Shown: piece after piece, positions 1-10,219 of the stretch
How the letters are laid out: the number at the start of each line of letters is the position of its first letter
Position numbering within the stretch: position 1 is the stretch's first letter
Assembly: GCA_031376285.1 (NCBI GenBank)
Contig: JANMDN010000059.1
Location: forward strand, 12,250 to 76,249
Origin: JANMDN01 sp031376285
GTDB taxonomy: Bacteria; Actinomycetota; Thermoleophilia; Miltoncostaeales; Miltoncostaeaceae
Length of the DNA stretch: 64,000 nucleotides
Direction: 5' to 3'
Position numbers and translations under genes: made by a program
The notes under the pieces: generated by a model
Database searches by the model: none
Seen by the model: only the letters and a program-made list of their open reading frames with translations
Told to the model about the DNA's origin: nothing

Positions 1-552
1 GTCACCGAGAAAGGCAATTCGCCGGTGACCCACGCCGGCGAGGTGGGCAACCGCTTGCCGCGCGCCACCCTCGTTATCGGAGATCACGGAGTCGGCGTCC
101 AAGAACTGTCCCGGGCGGTCGATGAACACCAGCGCCGTTCCCGCCCTGACCTCGGAGAGCAGGTAGCTGTGCTCGGCCCCGCCGGGCGGGGCGAGCATGA
201 GCCCGTCGACCCGGCGCGCCTGGAAGTTGGCGATGAGCTCTCGCTCACGGGACGGATCCTCGTCGCAGCTCCCCGCAAAGACCAGGACCCCGCGCTTGCG
301 AGCGACGTCTTCGACGCTGCGCGCGAGGGCCGACGAGAACGGGTTCGAGATGTCGTCGAGCACGAGGCCGATCGTCGCCGTCTTGCGCTCGCTCCTGCGA
401 AGGAGCGAGGCGTTCAGGTCTTGGCGGTAGTCCAGCCGTGCGATTGCCGCGAGAACTCGAGTGCGGAGGTCGGTTGAGACGCCCGGTTCGTCGTTGACCA
501 CACGCGAGACCGTCTTGATGCCGACGCCCGCGATCGCAGCGACGTCGCGCAT
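1..552 (-). CDS. LacI-family transcriptional regulator (partial)
   Basis: DNA-binding repressor of the LacI/GalR family; the 3' end lies beyond the window edge. The minus-strand translation begins MRDVAAIAGVGIKTVSRVVN, a typical LacI helix-turn-helix with its hinge, and then enters a periplasmic-binding-protein-like sensor core (TIGLVLDDISNPF, later VDGLMLAPPGG and HLAGVGHRRIAFLGD). ATG at 552 is used; codons upstream to a TTG at 603 are also open, and family members often have a few residues before the RDVA motif, so the start is uncertain. It lies beside the polyol cluster, and a near-palindromic site at 598-611 just upstream suggests autoregulation. The ligand is inferred to be a sugar alcohol or ketose from context only. 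Confidence 0.9.
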   Translation of the reverse strand, partial: MRDVAAIAGVGIKTVSRVVNDEPGVSTDLRTRVLAAIARLDYRQDLNASLLRRSERKTATIGLVLDDISNPFSSALARSVEDVARKRGVLVFAGSCDEDPSRERELIANFQARRVDGLMLAPPGGAEHSYLLSEVRAGTALVFIDRPGQFLDADSVISDNEGGARQAVAHLAGVGHRRIAFLGD

Positions 553-597
553 GGTCGGTCGCTTCGAGGTGTCCCAGGTTCCGTTTTTCGGAGGCGA

Positions 598-611
598 TGA
601 CAACGTTGCCG
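598..611. promoter_or_regulatory. Putative LacI-family operator (regulator promoter)
   Basis: TGACAACGTTGCCG, a LacI-type palindrome with an intact left half and a CG centre. It lies 46 bp upstream of the regulator ATG and matches the other four sites in this cluster, which suggests autorepression. Confidence 0.55.
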
Positions 612-675
612 AACACTACCCGAAGATGAACCGCAAGTTCGCTCTCCGTGACACGATCGCCTTGATTCGACCCGT

Positions 676-689
676 TGATAACGTTGTCA
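676..689. promoter_or_regulatory. Putative LacI-family operator (mannitol dehydrogenase side)
   Basis: TGATAACGTTGTCA, an inverted repeat with one mismatch and a central CG. It lies between the divergent regulator and the mannitol dehydrogenase gene. The same 14-mer with identical near flanks occurs at 7995-8008 upstream of the second binding protein. Confidence 0.7.
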
Positions 690-822
690 GCACGAACACG
701 GGATACCGTTCGGCCAGCAACCGAAACGGTCAGCGCGTCGGTGGGGACATCGACCCACAGGATACGTCAAGCCGCCAGCCGCCAAAGCGACAGATCAATG
801 CCCGCCGTGGTAGCTTCGGCCC

Positions 823-2241
823 GTGACGGGACCGGTCGCCCATCCCCTCCTCAAGCTTGGGACGGAGACACTGGACGCAGTTGCCGCTCGCGGCGTCCCG
901 GTCCCCACGTATGACCGATCGGCGCTCGCCCCACGCCTCCTCCACCTTGGCGTCGGCGGCTTCCACCGCGCCCACCTCGCTCTCTACACCCACGAGCTGG
1001 CTGAACGGTCGAGCGACTGGGGCATCCGGGGGCTCGGCGTGCTCGTCGCCGACCGGCGGATGGCCGACGCACTCGGGTCGCAAGACCACCTCTACACCCT
1101 GACCGAGAAGGGGAGTGGGGAACCCAGACCGCAGGTGATCGGCGCCATCGTCGACTACGTCTTGGCGGCCGACGACGCCGCGGCCGCCGCGCAGATCGCT
1201 GATCCCGATATCGCAATCCTGTCGCTCACCGTCACCGAAGCCGGTTACTCGTCTGACGTACCGAACGCCACGTTCAACGCCATCGCGCGTGGCCTCGACG
1301 AGCGGCGGGCCGCTGGCGCGGGACCCCTCACCATTCTGAGCTGCGACAACCTCCCCGGGAACGGCACCGTCGCCCGTGCCGCGACGATGGCCGCCTGCGA
1401 AGGGCGTGGAGCGGACCTCGCCCGATGGGTCGACGCGAGCTGCACGTTCCCGAACTCGATGGTCGACCGCATCACGCCGGTCACGAGCGAGAGCGATCGC
1501 GACTGGCTTCGGGACACGTGGGGTATTTCCGACGCGTGGCCAGTGGTTGCCGAACCCTTCCGCCAATGGGTGATCGAGGATAAGTTCGCCGCGGGCCGGC
1601 CTCGCTGGGAGGACGTTGGCGCGCTCTTTACCGACCGAGTGCACGACTGGGAGCTGTACAAGCTGCGGATGCTGAATGCCGCGCACTCCTGCATGGCCTA
1701 CCTTTCGGCGCTCGCCGGAATCACCTTCGTTGATGAGGCGATGGCGGAGCCGGTCGTACGCAGGTTCCTGGAGCGGTTGCTCTACGAGGAGGCCATCCCG
1801 ACCCTCACCGAGATCCCCGGTCATCTCCGCACCGACTATGCCGCGTCGGTCCTGGGGCGCTTCACCAACACCGGTGTGCGCGACCAGATCGCCCGGCTTT
1901 GCATCGACGGCACCGCGAAGTTCCCGACGTTCCTCATCCCGACCATCGACCGTCAGCTCGAGCTCGACGGCCCCATCGACTCCGCGGCGCTGGCCTTGGC
2001 AGGGTGGGCGCGCTACCTGGCCGTGACCCCCAAAGCAGCGCGAGCGGCGGACGGGAGCGGCGACCTTGCGGCCGCTCACGCCGAGCGGGCACTCCGCGAC
2101 CCCGCCGCGTTTCTCGAGTTCGGCGAGGTGTTCCCGCCGGCCCTGGCACGGAACGAACGATTCCGCACGGCCTTTGCCACGGCCGCTGAACGTCTCTCGG
2201 CGCGCGGTCCCCTGGGAGCGCTGGCCGAGTACGCGGTCTAG
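823..2241 (+). CDS. Mannitol 2-dehydrogenase family oxidoreductase
   Basis: A 472-residue member of the polyol-specific long-chain dehydrogenase family (mannitol dehydrogenase, fructuronate or tagaturonate reductase), cytosolic and NAD(P)-dependent. Visible marks are the nucleotide-binding LGVGGFHRAH near residue 42, DNLPGNG, PNSMVDRITP, and YKLRMLNAAHS, which holds the family's catalytic lysine. Length is typical. The GTG start gives the full N-terminus. It is divergent from the LacI regulator, ends convergently 4 bp into the SDR gene, and has an operator-like palindrome 133 bp upstream. With the adjacent polyol importer, oxidation of mannitol or arabinitol to the ketose is most likely; a uronate substrate cannot be excluded. 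Confidence 0.92.
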   Translation: MTGPVAHPLLKLGTETLDAVAARGVPVPTYDRSALAPRLLHLGVGGFHRAHLALYTHELAERSSDWGIRGLGVLVADRRMADALGSQDHLYTLTEKGSGEPRPQVIGAIVDYVLAADDAAAAAQIADPDIAILSLTVTEAGYSSDVPNATFNAIARGLDERRAAGAGPLTILSCDNLPGNGTVARAATMAACEGRGADLARWVDASCTFPNSMVDRITPVTSESDRDWLRDTWGISDAWPVVAEPFRQWVIEDKFAAGRPRWEDVGALFTDRVHDWELYKLRMLNAAHSCMAYLSALAGITFVDEAMAEPVVRRFLERLLYEEAIPTLTEIPGHLRTDYAASVLGRFTNTGVRDQIARLCIDGTAKFPTFLIPTIDRQLELDGPIDSAALALAGWARYLAVTPKAARAADGSGDLAAAHAERALRDPAAFLEFGEVFPPALARNERFRTAFATAAERLSARGPLGALAEYAV

Positions 2242-3037
2242 GCCGAACCCCCAGCGATCTCGACGTTCACGCCTGAGACGTAGGACGCCTCATCTGAGAG
2301 CAGGAACGCGACCACCTGGGCGACCTCGTCTGTGGATCCGTAGCGACGCAAGGGGACCATCCCGATCATCTGCTCGGCCACAACTGCGGGGTCGCTTGAG
2401 TAGTACTGGCTTGCGGCGGCCGCCTGCTGGGCGACCTGGTTCTCCCACATCGCTCCAGGGCCGATGAAGGCAGGAGACACGGCGTTTACTCGGATGCCCG
2501 CCGGCGCGAGATCCTTGGCGGCGCTCTTGGTCAGCCCGATCACCGCCGCCTTCGACGCGGAATAGGCCGGCATGTTCGGCGCGCCGGACACCCCCGCCAT
2601 CGACGCCGTGTTGACGACGGCCCCGCCGGAAGCCGCCTCGATCATCGCCCGACCAACCACGGCGAGCATGGTCATCACGCCAAGGACGTTCACCTCGAAC
2701 ACACGCCGCGCGTCGTCGAGTGGGTACCGGTCAAGGCGGATGAACTGACCCTGGTAGCCCGCGTTGTTGAAGAGTCCCCGGGGTGGTCCGAGCACCTCGC
2801 CGCATGCAGCGACCGCATCGGTCGCTGCGCCCTCGTCGGTGACGTCGAACGTAGCGGTCGAGACCCGCGCACCCAATGCCTCGCAGTCGGCGCGAACCAT
2901 CGAGAGTCGGTCATGAGCGTTCGGATGATCGGCCAACGCGAGCGACCAGCCGCGCGTGGCGAGGAGTCGCGCCGTCGCTCCCCCGATGTCTCCAGCCGCA
3001 CCGGTGATGACAACGACACCCGCCTGCGCGCGCACCA

Positions 3038-3038
<1 letters not shown>
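2238..3038 (-). CDS. SDR-family oxidoreductase, probable polyol dehydrogenase
   Basis: A 266-residue short-chain dehydrogenase/reductase. The N-terminal cofactor loop is TGAAGDIGGA, followed by NNAG, NTAS and the catalytic YSASK. It is the last gene of the importer operon: its ATG overlaps the stop of the ATPase gene (TGATG), implying translational coupling. SmoS-type sorbitol dehydrogenases occupy the same place in rhizobial and Rhodobacter polyol operons, so oxidation of sorbitol or a related polyol is a reasonable inference, but the SDR sequence alone does not fix the substrate. Confidence 0.9.
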
Positions 3039-4135
<1,097 letters not shown>

Positions 4136-4157
4136 GTGATGCCTTCCTACCAGTTGA

Positions 4158-5018
4158 TTACTTGATGGCGCCCATCGAGAGGCCGCGGATCATGCGCTTT
4201 TGCGCGATCCACCCCGCGAGCACTACAGGAACGGAGGCCACCACCGACGCGGCCGAAAGCTTTGCGAGAAAGTTGCCGCGGGTGCTGATATTGGTCGTGA
4301 CCCAGATCGGCACCGTCTGCCCGGAGATGTTGTTGAGCTGATACGCGTAGAAGTACTCGTTCCAGGCGAAGATCAGGCAGAGGAGCCCAGTCGCCGCGAT
4401 TCCTGGTGCCGCGATGGGAAGAATGACTGAGCGAAGTTGTCCGCTCAGTTTTGCTCCGTCGATCTCGGAGGCCTCGATGAGTTCTCGCGGGATCTCCATG
4501 AAGAACGATCGCAGCATCCAGATTGCAAGCGGCAGGTTCATGGCGATGTAGAGAACGACGAGGACGGTCAGAGTGTTCAGCTTCTCGAGGTCTCTCGCGA
4601 TGATCCAGAGCGGCAGAATCGACGCCACGATGGGCAGGAACTTCGTCGAGATGAAGAAGAACAGCACGTCGCGCCACTTCGGAACGGGGCGAATCGCGAG
4701 CGCGTACGCCGCCGGGATTGCGAGGATGAGAACGAGCACCGTACTGAGGATCACGATGAACGCGGAATTGCGCGCCGCCTGGCCAAACGAGAGCAGGCCT
4801 TCGGTCGAGTCGAAGATCTCGCGGTAGCGATCAAGGGTCGGGGAAAAGAGCAGCTTGGGACTGGTGTTGGCGTCCTGCTCCGTCTTGAAGCTCGACAGCA
4901 CCATCCAGAAGACGGGAAAGAAGAACGCGAGCCCGGCAATCCAGGCAGCGAGGCCGAAGCCGGCATTCACGAGTCGGCTCTCACCGACGCCGAGTCGGGA
5001 TCCAACCTTTTTTCTCAT
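4158..5018 (-). CDS. Polyol/sugar ABC importer permease 2 (MalG/SmoG type)
   Basis: An inner-membrane permease of 286 residues with about six transmembrane segments. The EAA loop that contacts the ATPase is EIPRELIEASEIDGAK. ATG at 5018 is chosen because it overlaps the stop of the preceding permease (TGATG) and leaves a normal MalG N-terminus (MRKKVGSRLG, then a hydrophobic helix). It forms the channel together with the MalF-type protein. Confidence 0.94.
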   Translation of the reverse strand: MRKKVGSRLGVGESRLVNAGFGLAAWIAGLAFFFPVFWMVLSSFKTEQDANTSPKLLFSPTLDRYREIFDSTEGLLSFGQAARNSAFIVILSTVLVLILAIPAAYALAIRPVPKWRDVLFFFISTKFLPIVASILPLWIIARDLEKLNTLTVLVVLYIAMNLPLAIWMLRSFFMEIPRELIEASEIDGAKLSGQLRSVILPIAAPGIAATGLLCLIFAWNEYFYAYQLNNISGQTVPIWVTTNISTRGNFLAKLSAASVVASVPVVLAGWIAQKRMIRGLSMGAIK

Positions 5019-6007
5019 CAGGCGGCCTCCTCGCCTTCGAGTAGGTTTGAAAGGAGGCGCATCGCAAGGGTCGCGATGATGATCGACGCGACGACGACAA
5101 CGATGCTGTAGGCCGAGGCGAGTCCGAACTGCCATCCGCCACCAATGGACGAGCGGTAGACAAAGTGCGGGATGTTCGTCGAGCCCGGTCCGCCGCCGGT
5201 CATCACGTCGATGTGGTCAAAGACCTGGATCAGGTAGATCGTGCCGAGCAGGATGCCGAGTTCCATGTATCGACGCAGATGCGGCAACGTCAGCTGACGG
5301 AACGTTCCGAAGGTCGAGGCACCGTCTACGCGGGCCGCCTCGAGCACGTCGGAGGGCTGGCTCTGAAGCCCAGCGAGCATGATGAGCATCATGAAGGGTG
5401 TCCACTGCCAGACGAGCACTGTAACGATCGAGGCGGTCGGATGGCCCGACACGAAGGAGATACTTCCGAAGGAGAGCTTGCCGAGAATCCAGTTGACCAC
5501 CCCGTAGAGGTCGCTGAACATCTGGTTCTTCCAGATGAGTCCAGCGACGACTGGCATGATCAGGAACGGGGTGATGAGGAGTGTCCGAACAATGCCCTGT
5601 CCGAGGAACTTTCGGTCGAGCAGGATCGCAAGCAGCGTTCCGAGGGCAAGCGATATCAGCACCGCCGAGACCGTCATCACGATGCTCGTCCAGGCGGCCT
5701 CGCGAAAGAACGTGTCCTTGAAAAGCGCGGTGTAGTTGTCGACGCCGATGAACGTCCGCGGCGTCGGGGGAATGACCGTCCAGTCCGTGAGGCTGTACCA
5801 AATGCTCAGCAGGAACGGGATCTGGGTGACGACGATCGTGAAGATGAGTGCCGGCAGGAGCGGCAGTCGACGCATCCACGGCCGGTAGAGCGGATCGACG
5901 GGGCGCTTCTTCTTCCCGCCTGGAAGCCGCTGGCGCCATGACCGGCGGGGCACGCTTGCGACGTGAGACGTCGCCCCCGAGCCGGCCATGGCGTCAGTTT
6001 GGCTCAC
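5018..6007 (-). CDS. Polyol/sugar ABC importer permease 1 (MalF/SmoF type)
   Basis: An inner-membrane permease of 329 residues with a basic cytoplasmic N-terminal tail of about 45 residues and six hydrophobic helices. The EAA loop is QPSDVLEAARVDGAS. It starts 10 bp after the binding-protein gene and overlaps the second permease by TGATG. The family is CUT1 (oligosaccharide, glycerol phosphate, polyol); the polyol assignment comes from the binding protein and the adjacent dehydrogenases. Confidence 0.94.
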   Translation of the reverse strand: MSQTDAMAGSGATSHVASVPRRSWRQRLPGGKKKRPVDPLYRPWMRRLPLLPALIFTIVVTQIPFLLSIWYSLTDWTVIPPTPRTFIGVDNYTALFKDTFFREAAWTSIVMTVSAVLISLALGTLLAILLDRKFLGQGIVRTLLITPFLIMPVVAGLIWKNQMFSDLYGVVNWILGKLSFGSISFVSGHPTASIVTVLVWQWTPFMMLIMLAGLQSQPSDVLEAARVDGASTFGTFRQLTLPHLRRYMELGILLGTIYLIQVFDHIDVMTGGGPGSTNIPHFVYRSSIGGGWQFGLASAYSIVVVVASIIIATLAMRLLSNLLEGEEAA

Positions 6008-6017
6008 TGCGCCGCGG

Positions 6018-7370
6018 CTACTTGACCGTCGCCGCGATTGCTTGGCAGTTGCTCAGGGCCTTGTCGATCTCGGTCTGACCCGCGATCACGCTCGAGAACT
6101 GCTCCGTGCACTTGTTGCCGACGTCCTGGAACTGCGGGATGCCGACGTACTGCACTCCTGGCAGGCCCGGGCGCTTGGTGGTGCCCGGGTTATTGATCGG
6201 AGCGGCCTTCATGGCGTTGAGGGTCGGTCCGGCAAACGCCGCAGCGGCCTTCTTGTACTGCGGGATGGCGTACGTCGAAGCACGCGTACCTGGCGGAATC
6301 GAAGCCCATCCGCCCTTGGTCTTCGTTCCGGCAGCCTTGATGTAGGCGGGTCCGGTGGCAAACGACACGTACTTCCAAGCGGATGCCGGGTCCTTCGCGG
6401 TCTTCGGGATCGCGAGTGCCCAACTCCACAGCCAACCGGATGCCTTGGTCTTGTTGACCGGGGCGAGGGCGTAACCGTTCTTGCCCTTGACCGCGCTGTC
6501 GTTTGCCTCGAGGAGGCCAGCCGCGACGGTAGCGTCGTACCACATGGCCACCTTGCTGTCCTTGTACTGCGCGAGGCACTCGTTGAAGCTCGAGTTGGCG
6601 GCATCCTTCTCACCGGCACTCTTCACGAGGTCGACGTAGAACGACAGGGCTTCCTTGAACTCGGGCTGGTCGATCTGTGCCTTGTCGACCTTGCCGGCGG
6701 CCGTTGACGACCACCACGTCCCACCGAAGGTGTTCAGCACCGTGGTGAACGCGGCGCCGAGGTCACCCCAACCGGGCTTGCCGCGAAGGCAGATGCCGGC
6801 GGTGTCCGCGGTCTTGAGCTTCTTTGCGATGTCAGCGACCTGAGCCCAGGTCGGAGCCGCCGGCATCGTGAGGCCAGCAGCTTTGACGAGGTCCTTGCGG
6901 TACATGAGGAAGGACGACTCCGCGTAGAACGGCGAGGCGTACAGCTTGCCGCTGGCCGAGAGGCCGTTGCGAACCGCGGGGAGCAGGTCCTTGTAGTTGT
7001 AGGCCTTGTCGGGCTTCGCGTACGAGTTGAGGTTGGTCAGGAATCCGTTGGCCCCGAACTGCGGTGCCTCGTACATCCCGATCATGACGACATCGAACTG
7101 CTTCCCGCCGGCCGCCACGTCGCGGGTTGTGATCTCACGAAGCTTGCCCTCTTCGAGGACCGTGTACTTGACCTTGATGCCGGTCTGCTTGGTAAAAAGC
7201 GACGGCGTCAGCTTCGAGATGTCCTCCATCTGTGGATTTGCCACGATGGCGACATTGAGCGTTTTGGTGGCGCCCATCGCGCTTGAGGCGGCGACGCCGA
7301 GCGTCGTCGCGACGGTGAGTACGAGAAGCGGCGCGATGTTGCGCCGATCCTTCACGTTCCGAATGCTCAC
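6018..7370 (-). CDS. Extracellular polyol-binding protein of ABC importer (SmoE-like)
   Basis: A family-1 solute-binding protein of about 450 residues. GTG at 7370 is chosen over more upstream codons because a purine-rich AGGGGGG lies 8 bp before it and the translation then begins with a basic segment and a hydrophobic signal sequence ending near SAMGA. The mature N-terminal region (TLNVAIVANPQMEDI, then KLREITTRDVAAGGKQFDVV) resembles SmoE-type sorbitol/mannitol-binding proteins. First gene of a five-gene minus-strand operon (binding protein, two permeases, ATPase, SDR) whose upstream region carries operator-like palindromes. Confidence 0.92.
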   Translation of the reverse strand: MSIRNVKDRRNIAPLLVLTVATTLGVAASSAMGATKTLNVAIVANPQMEDISKLTPSLFTKQTGIKVKYTVLEEGKLREITTRDVAAGGKQFDVVMIGMYEAPQFGANGFLTNLNSYAKPDKAYNYKDLLPAVRNGLSASGKLYASPFYAESSFLMYRKDLVKAAGLTMPAAPTWAQVADIAKKLKTADTAGICLRGKPGWGDLGAAFTTVLNTFGGTWWSSTAAGKVDKAQIDQPEFKEALSFYVDLVKSAGEKDAANSSFNECLAQYKDSKVAMWYDATVAAGLLEANDSAVKGKNGYALAPVNKTKASGWLWSWALAIPKTAKDPASAWKYVSFATGPAYIKAAGTKTKGGWASIPPGTRASTYAIPQYKKAAAAFAGPTLNAMKAAPINNPGTTKRPGLPGVQYVGIPQFQDVGNKCTEQFSSVIAGQTEIDKALSNCQAIAATVK

Positions 7371-7602
7371 TGGTGTGTTCCCCCCTGGATCGTTTGCGGT
7401 CGCTCGTCGTGCTTGAGCATGGTGTTCTCGACGGTGGTGATGGCTCCGGGTGGTGGCTGGCACGCCGTCGGCCGCGATTGCGGGGCAGGCGCAGCACCTG
7501 TCCCAAAGAGCAGCTCGGCATCCACGCCGCGTCGGCGTGTGGGTGACGGTTAGCGCGTCCGACAATCCCCCCGAATTGTGTGACCCAGCGTCCCGACAGT
7601 GT

Positions 7603-7616
7603 TGACAACGTTGTCG
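7603..7616. promoter_or_regulatory. Putative LacI-family operator (polyol importer side)
   Basis: TGACAACGTTGTCG, the best palindrome in the set (13 of 14 positions symmetric), 233 bp upstream of the GTG of the polyol-binding protein. Confidence 0.7.
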
Positions 7617-7917
7617 ACCGTGGGTGCCTCATTGCCTTTGTGACAAATGAGACGAGAGTGACCATAGGGGAGTCCCTGCGCAGTTGTCAAGATGTTCGAC
7701 GGTCGCCGACGAATCGGGAACCGAGGAACGCCGCACGGGCTGTGGGGCGATCGGGTCGCCTGAAGCGCGCGCTTTCAAGGGCGCTGGGACGTCGGTCAAC
7801 CCGCCGCCTCAAGCCCCGGGTCCCGTCGAGACCTACGCGCGCCATTGGCCGCAGCAGGCGGGCGGGCGCCGCGCTTGCGTCGGTCAGGTATCCGGTCCCA
7901 GGTTCTCTTGCAGCGAT

Positions 7918-7931
7918 TGACAACGTTTCCC
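7918..7931. promoter_or_regulatory. Putative LacI-family operator half-site
   Basis: TGACAACGTTTCCC carries a perfect left half and a degenerate right half, 64 bp from the stronger site at 7995. Paired sites at such spacing are common for LacI-type control of one promoter. Confidence 0.45.
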
Positions 7932-7994
7932 CCCACCGAGGGACGCGAACGAGAAAAACCTCATCGCGAGCCCTTGCGGTTCGTTTCGCAACGT

Positions 7995-8008
7995 TGATAA
8001 CGTTGTCA
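7995..8008. promoter_or_regulatory. Putative LacI-family operator (second importer)
   Basis: TGATAACGTTGTCA, identical to the site at 676-689 including flanking GT and G, and 57 bp upstream of the ATG of the second binding protein. Confidence 0.7.
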
Positions 8009-8065
8009 GGCTCCACGGCTTGGCCACCTGGCCATACCCGACGATCCACATTCTTTGGGGGATCC

Positions 8066-9100
8066 ATGTCTCAGCAGGACTCGCGGCGCATCAGCCGCAA
8101 AGCAGCTGGCCTGATCGCGCTTAGCGCAGCTGGCGCGGTCGCGTTCGGCGCGGTGGGGAACGCCAGCGCCGCCGACATCAAGATCGGTCTCATCACGAAG
8201 AACACAACGAACCCGTTCTTCGTAAAGATGACCCAGGGCGCGAAGAAGGAAGCCGCCAAGGCAGGCGCAACGCTGATCACGACCGCGGGCAAGAAGGACG
8301 GCGACAACGCCACCCAAGCTGCCGCGATCGAGAGCCTGGTCGCCAGGGGCGTCAAGGGCATCCTGATCACGCCCTCGAACACCAAGGCGATCGTGCCCTT
8401 CATCAAGAAGGCGCGCGCAAAGGGCGTTGTCGTGATCGCGCTTGACACGCCGACCGAGCCGCAGTCGGCTACGGACGCGCTCTTCGCGACCAACAACTAC
8501 AAGGCCGGTCTTCTCATCGGTCAGTACGCCAAGGTCGTCAACGGCTCCAAGAAGGCCCAGATCGCCACGCTTGACCTGTTCGTTCCGCGCGTGACCGTCG
8601 ATGTCGCCCGTCACAACGGCTTCCTCGCCGGCTTCGGCAACACTGGGATCACGGCCGCCACGAAGAGCTTCGGAGCCGACCCGCTCGTCGTCTGCAGTGG
8701 CGACACCGACGGCGCCTCGCCCAAGGGCCAGACCTCGATGGAGAACTGCCTCCAGAAGAACCCTGGCATCAACCTGGTCTACACCATCAACGAGCCCGCA
8801 GCCGCTGGCGCCTACACGGCACTGAAGGCCGCCGGCAAGGAAAAGGCTGTCTCCGTCCTCTCAGTCGACGGCGGTTGCGAGGGCGTGCGCAACGTTCAGA
8901 AGGGCATCATCACCGCCACCTCACAGCAGTACCCGCTGAAGATGGCGAGCCTCGGCGTTGCAGCCGTCGTGAAGTTCGCAAAGACGGGCGTCAAGCCCAA
9001 GGGCTACATCGACACGGGTGTGACCCTCATCACCGACAAGCCGGTCGCTGGTGTTCCCTCCAAGAACACCAAGTTCGGGCTTGCCAACTGCTGGGGTTAG
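8066..9100 (+). CDS. Sugar ABC importer substrate-binding protein (RbsB/FrcB type)
   Basis: A 344-residue periplasmic-binding-protein-like (type I) extracellular sugar receptor. ATG at 8066 is preceded by TTTGGGGGATCC and gives a basic N-terminus followed by a hydrophobic signal ending at ASAAD. The mature protein shows IGLITKNTTNPFF, GARG-type and VIALDTP segments typical of ribose/fructose receptors. First gene of a three-gene operon with a permease and a single-domain ATPase. The FrcBCA-like ATPase and the neighbouring polyol dehydrogenases make fructose a likely ligand; ribose or another monosaccharide remains possible. Confidence 0.93.
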   Translation: MSQQDSRRISRKAAGLIALSAAGAVAFGAVGNASAADIKIGLITKNTTNPFFVKMTQGAKKEAAKAGATLITTAGKKDGDNATQAAAIESLVARGVKGILITPSNTKAIVPFIKKARAKGVVVIALDTPTEPQSATDALFATNNYKAGLLIGQYAKVVNGSKKAQIATLDLFVPRVTVDVARHNGFLAGFGNTGITAATKSFGADPLVVCSGDTDGASPKGQTSMENCLQKNPGINLVYTINEPAAAGAYTALKAAGKEKAVSVLSVDGGCEGVRNVQKGIITATSQQYPLKMASLGVAAVVKFAKTGVKPKGYIDTGVTLITDKPVAGVPSKNTKFGLANCWG

Positions 9101-9130
9101 GTCGATAGTCTCCCCCAGTTGAGCGGCTCG

Positions 9131-9165
9131 CAGCCAGTGAACCGGAGCTTCCGGTTCACTGGCTG
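9131..9165 (+). terminator. Strong hairpin between binding protein and permease genes
   Basis: A 16-bp perfect inverted repeat (arms starting CAGCCAGTGAACCGG) with a 3-nt loop lies in the 105-bp gap after the binding-protein gene. There is no T-run. Such intercistronic hairpins commonly stabilise the upstream message or attenuate read-through so that the receptor is made in excess over the permease. Confidence 0.75.
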
Positions 9166-9205
9166 GACGGGCCTACCATCACCTACCGACGAGAGTCCTT
9201 AGCCG

Positions 9206-10219
9206 ATGACCACCGACGGCACCGCCCCCATCGCCGCAGACACCTCGAGCTGGCGCTCCCGACTCGCCCACTTGGTGCGGATTCCCGCTTTCGGTCCGTT
9301 CGTTGCGCTGCTCCTGGTGTGTGCCTACTTCGCGATCCGTACCGACACCTTCGCCACCGGCGACAATTTCTCTCTGATCCTCCAGCAGACGATCGAGGTC
9401 GGTGTACTCGCAATCGGTCAAACGCTGATCATCCTGACGGCTGGGATCGATCTCTCCTGCGGTGCCGTCATGGCCTTCGGCACCATCGTGATGACAAAGC
9501 TGGTCGTCGCGAACGGCTGGAACCCCTACCTCGCGATCGTGCTGGGCATCCTCGCGTGCGGGGCGTTCGGGCTCGCAAACGGCCTGCTCGTTACGACGCT
9601 GCGGCTCCCCGCGTTCATCGTGACCCTCGGCACGCTGGGTATCGCGACGGCGATGACAACGATCTACTCGGGCTCAGAAACATTCTCCGCCGAGTCTCGC
9701 CCGTTGCAATTCTTCGGCGAGACCTTCAGCGTGGGCGGAACCGAAATCACCTACGGGACGCTGGCCATGCTGGTGCTGTTCGCCTTGGCGTGGTTTGTGC
9801 TGACCCATATGAAGGTCGGTCGGCACATCTACGCGCTCGGCGACAACCCGGAGGCAGTTCGCCTCTCCGGCGTGCGCACCTCGCGACTCCTTGTCGGGGT
9901 GTACACGGTCGCGGGTCTCGCCTACGGACTTGCCGGCTACCTGCTCGTGACGCGCTCGGGTGGTCTCGGCGACCCCGGCGCTGGCCAAACGGACAACCTC
10001 GATAGCATCACCGCGGTGGTCATCGGTGGGACGAGCCTCTTCGGTGGCCGGGGAAGCATCATCGGGACCCTCATCGGCGCGCTCATCGTCAGCGTGTTTC
10101 GTAACGGACTGATTCAGCAGGACGTCGATGCCGTGTACCAGGTGCTCATCACCGGCATCCTGGTGATCCTCGCCGTGGCCGCAGACCAGATTCTGCGCGG
10201 AAAGACGCGACGGGCATGA
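9206..10219 (+). CDS. Sugar ABC importer permease (RbsC/FrcC type)
   Basis: A 337-residue integral membrane permease of the CUT2 family, with eight or more hydrophobic helices. The QTLIILTAGIDLS segment and GTSLFGGRG near the C-terminus are characteristic of RbsC/XylH-like permeases. It follows the receptor gene after a strong hairpin and overlaps the ATPase gene by 4 bp (ATGA). Confidence 0.94.
   Translation: MTTDGTAPIAADTSSWRSRLAHLVRIPAFGPFVALLLVCAYFAIRTDTFATGDNFSLILQQTIEVGVLAIGQTLIILTAGIDLSCGAVMAFGTIVMTKLVVANGWNPYLAIVLGILACGAFGLANGLLVTTLRLPAFIVTLGTLGIATAMTTIYSGSETFSAESRPLQFFGETFSVGGTEITYGTLAMLVLFALAWFVLTHMKVGRHIYALGDNPEAVRLSGVRTSRLLVGVYTVAGLAYGLAGYLLVTRSGGLGDPGAGQTDNLDSITAVVIGGTSLFGGRGSIIGTLIGALIVSVFRNGLIQQDVDAVYQVLITGILVILAVAADQILRGKTRRA

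Larger units (their letters stand above)
7371..8065. promoter_or_regulatory. Divergent control region between two sugar importers
   Basis: About 700 bp without a convincing gene, separating two divergent transporter operons. It holds three LacI-type palindromes, one nearer the polyol operon and two nearer the fructose/ribose-type operon. No clear sigma-70 promoter pair could be fixed by eye. Open frames here lack family features. Confidence 0.6.

Noticed and set aside
730..2079. Long open frame antisense to the mannitol dehydrogenase gene
   Set aside because: It mirrors the codon pattern of a high-GC gene with a full set of family motifs on the other strand; no family features of its own.
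7580..8065. N-terminal extension of the RbsB-like receptor to 7580
   Set aside because: The extension covers the operator region and would bury the signal peptide; ATG 8066 has a ribosome site and a normal signal sequence.
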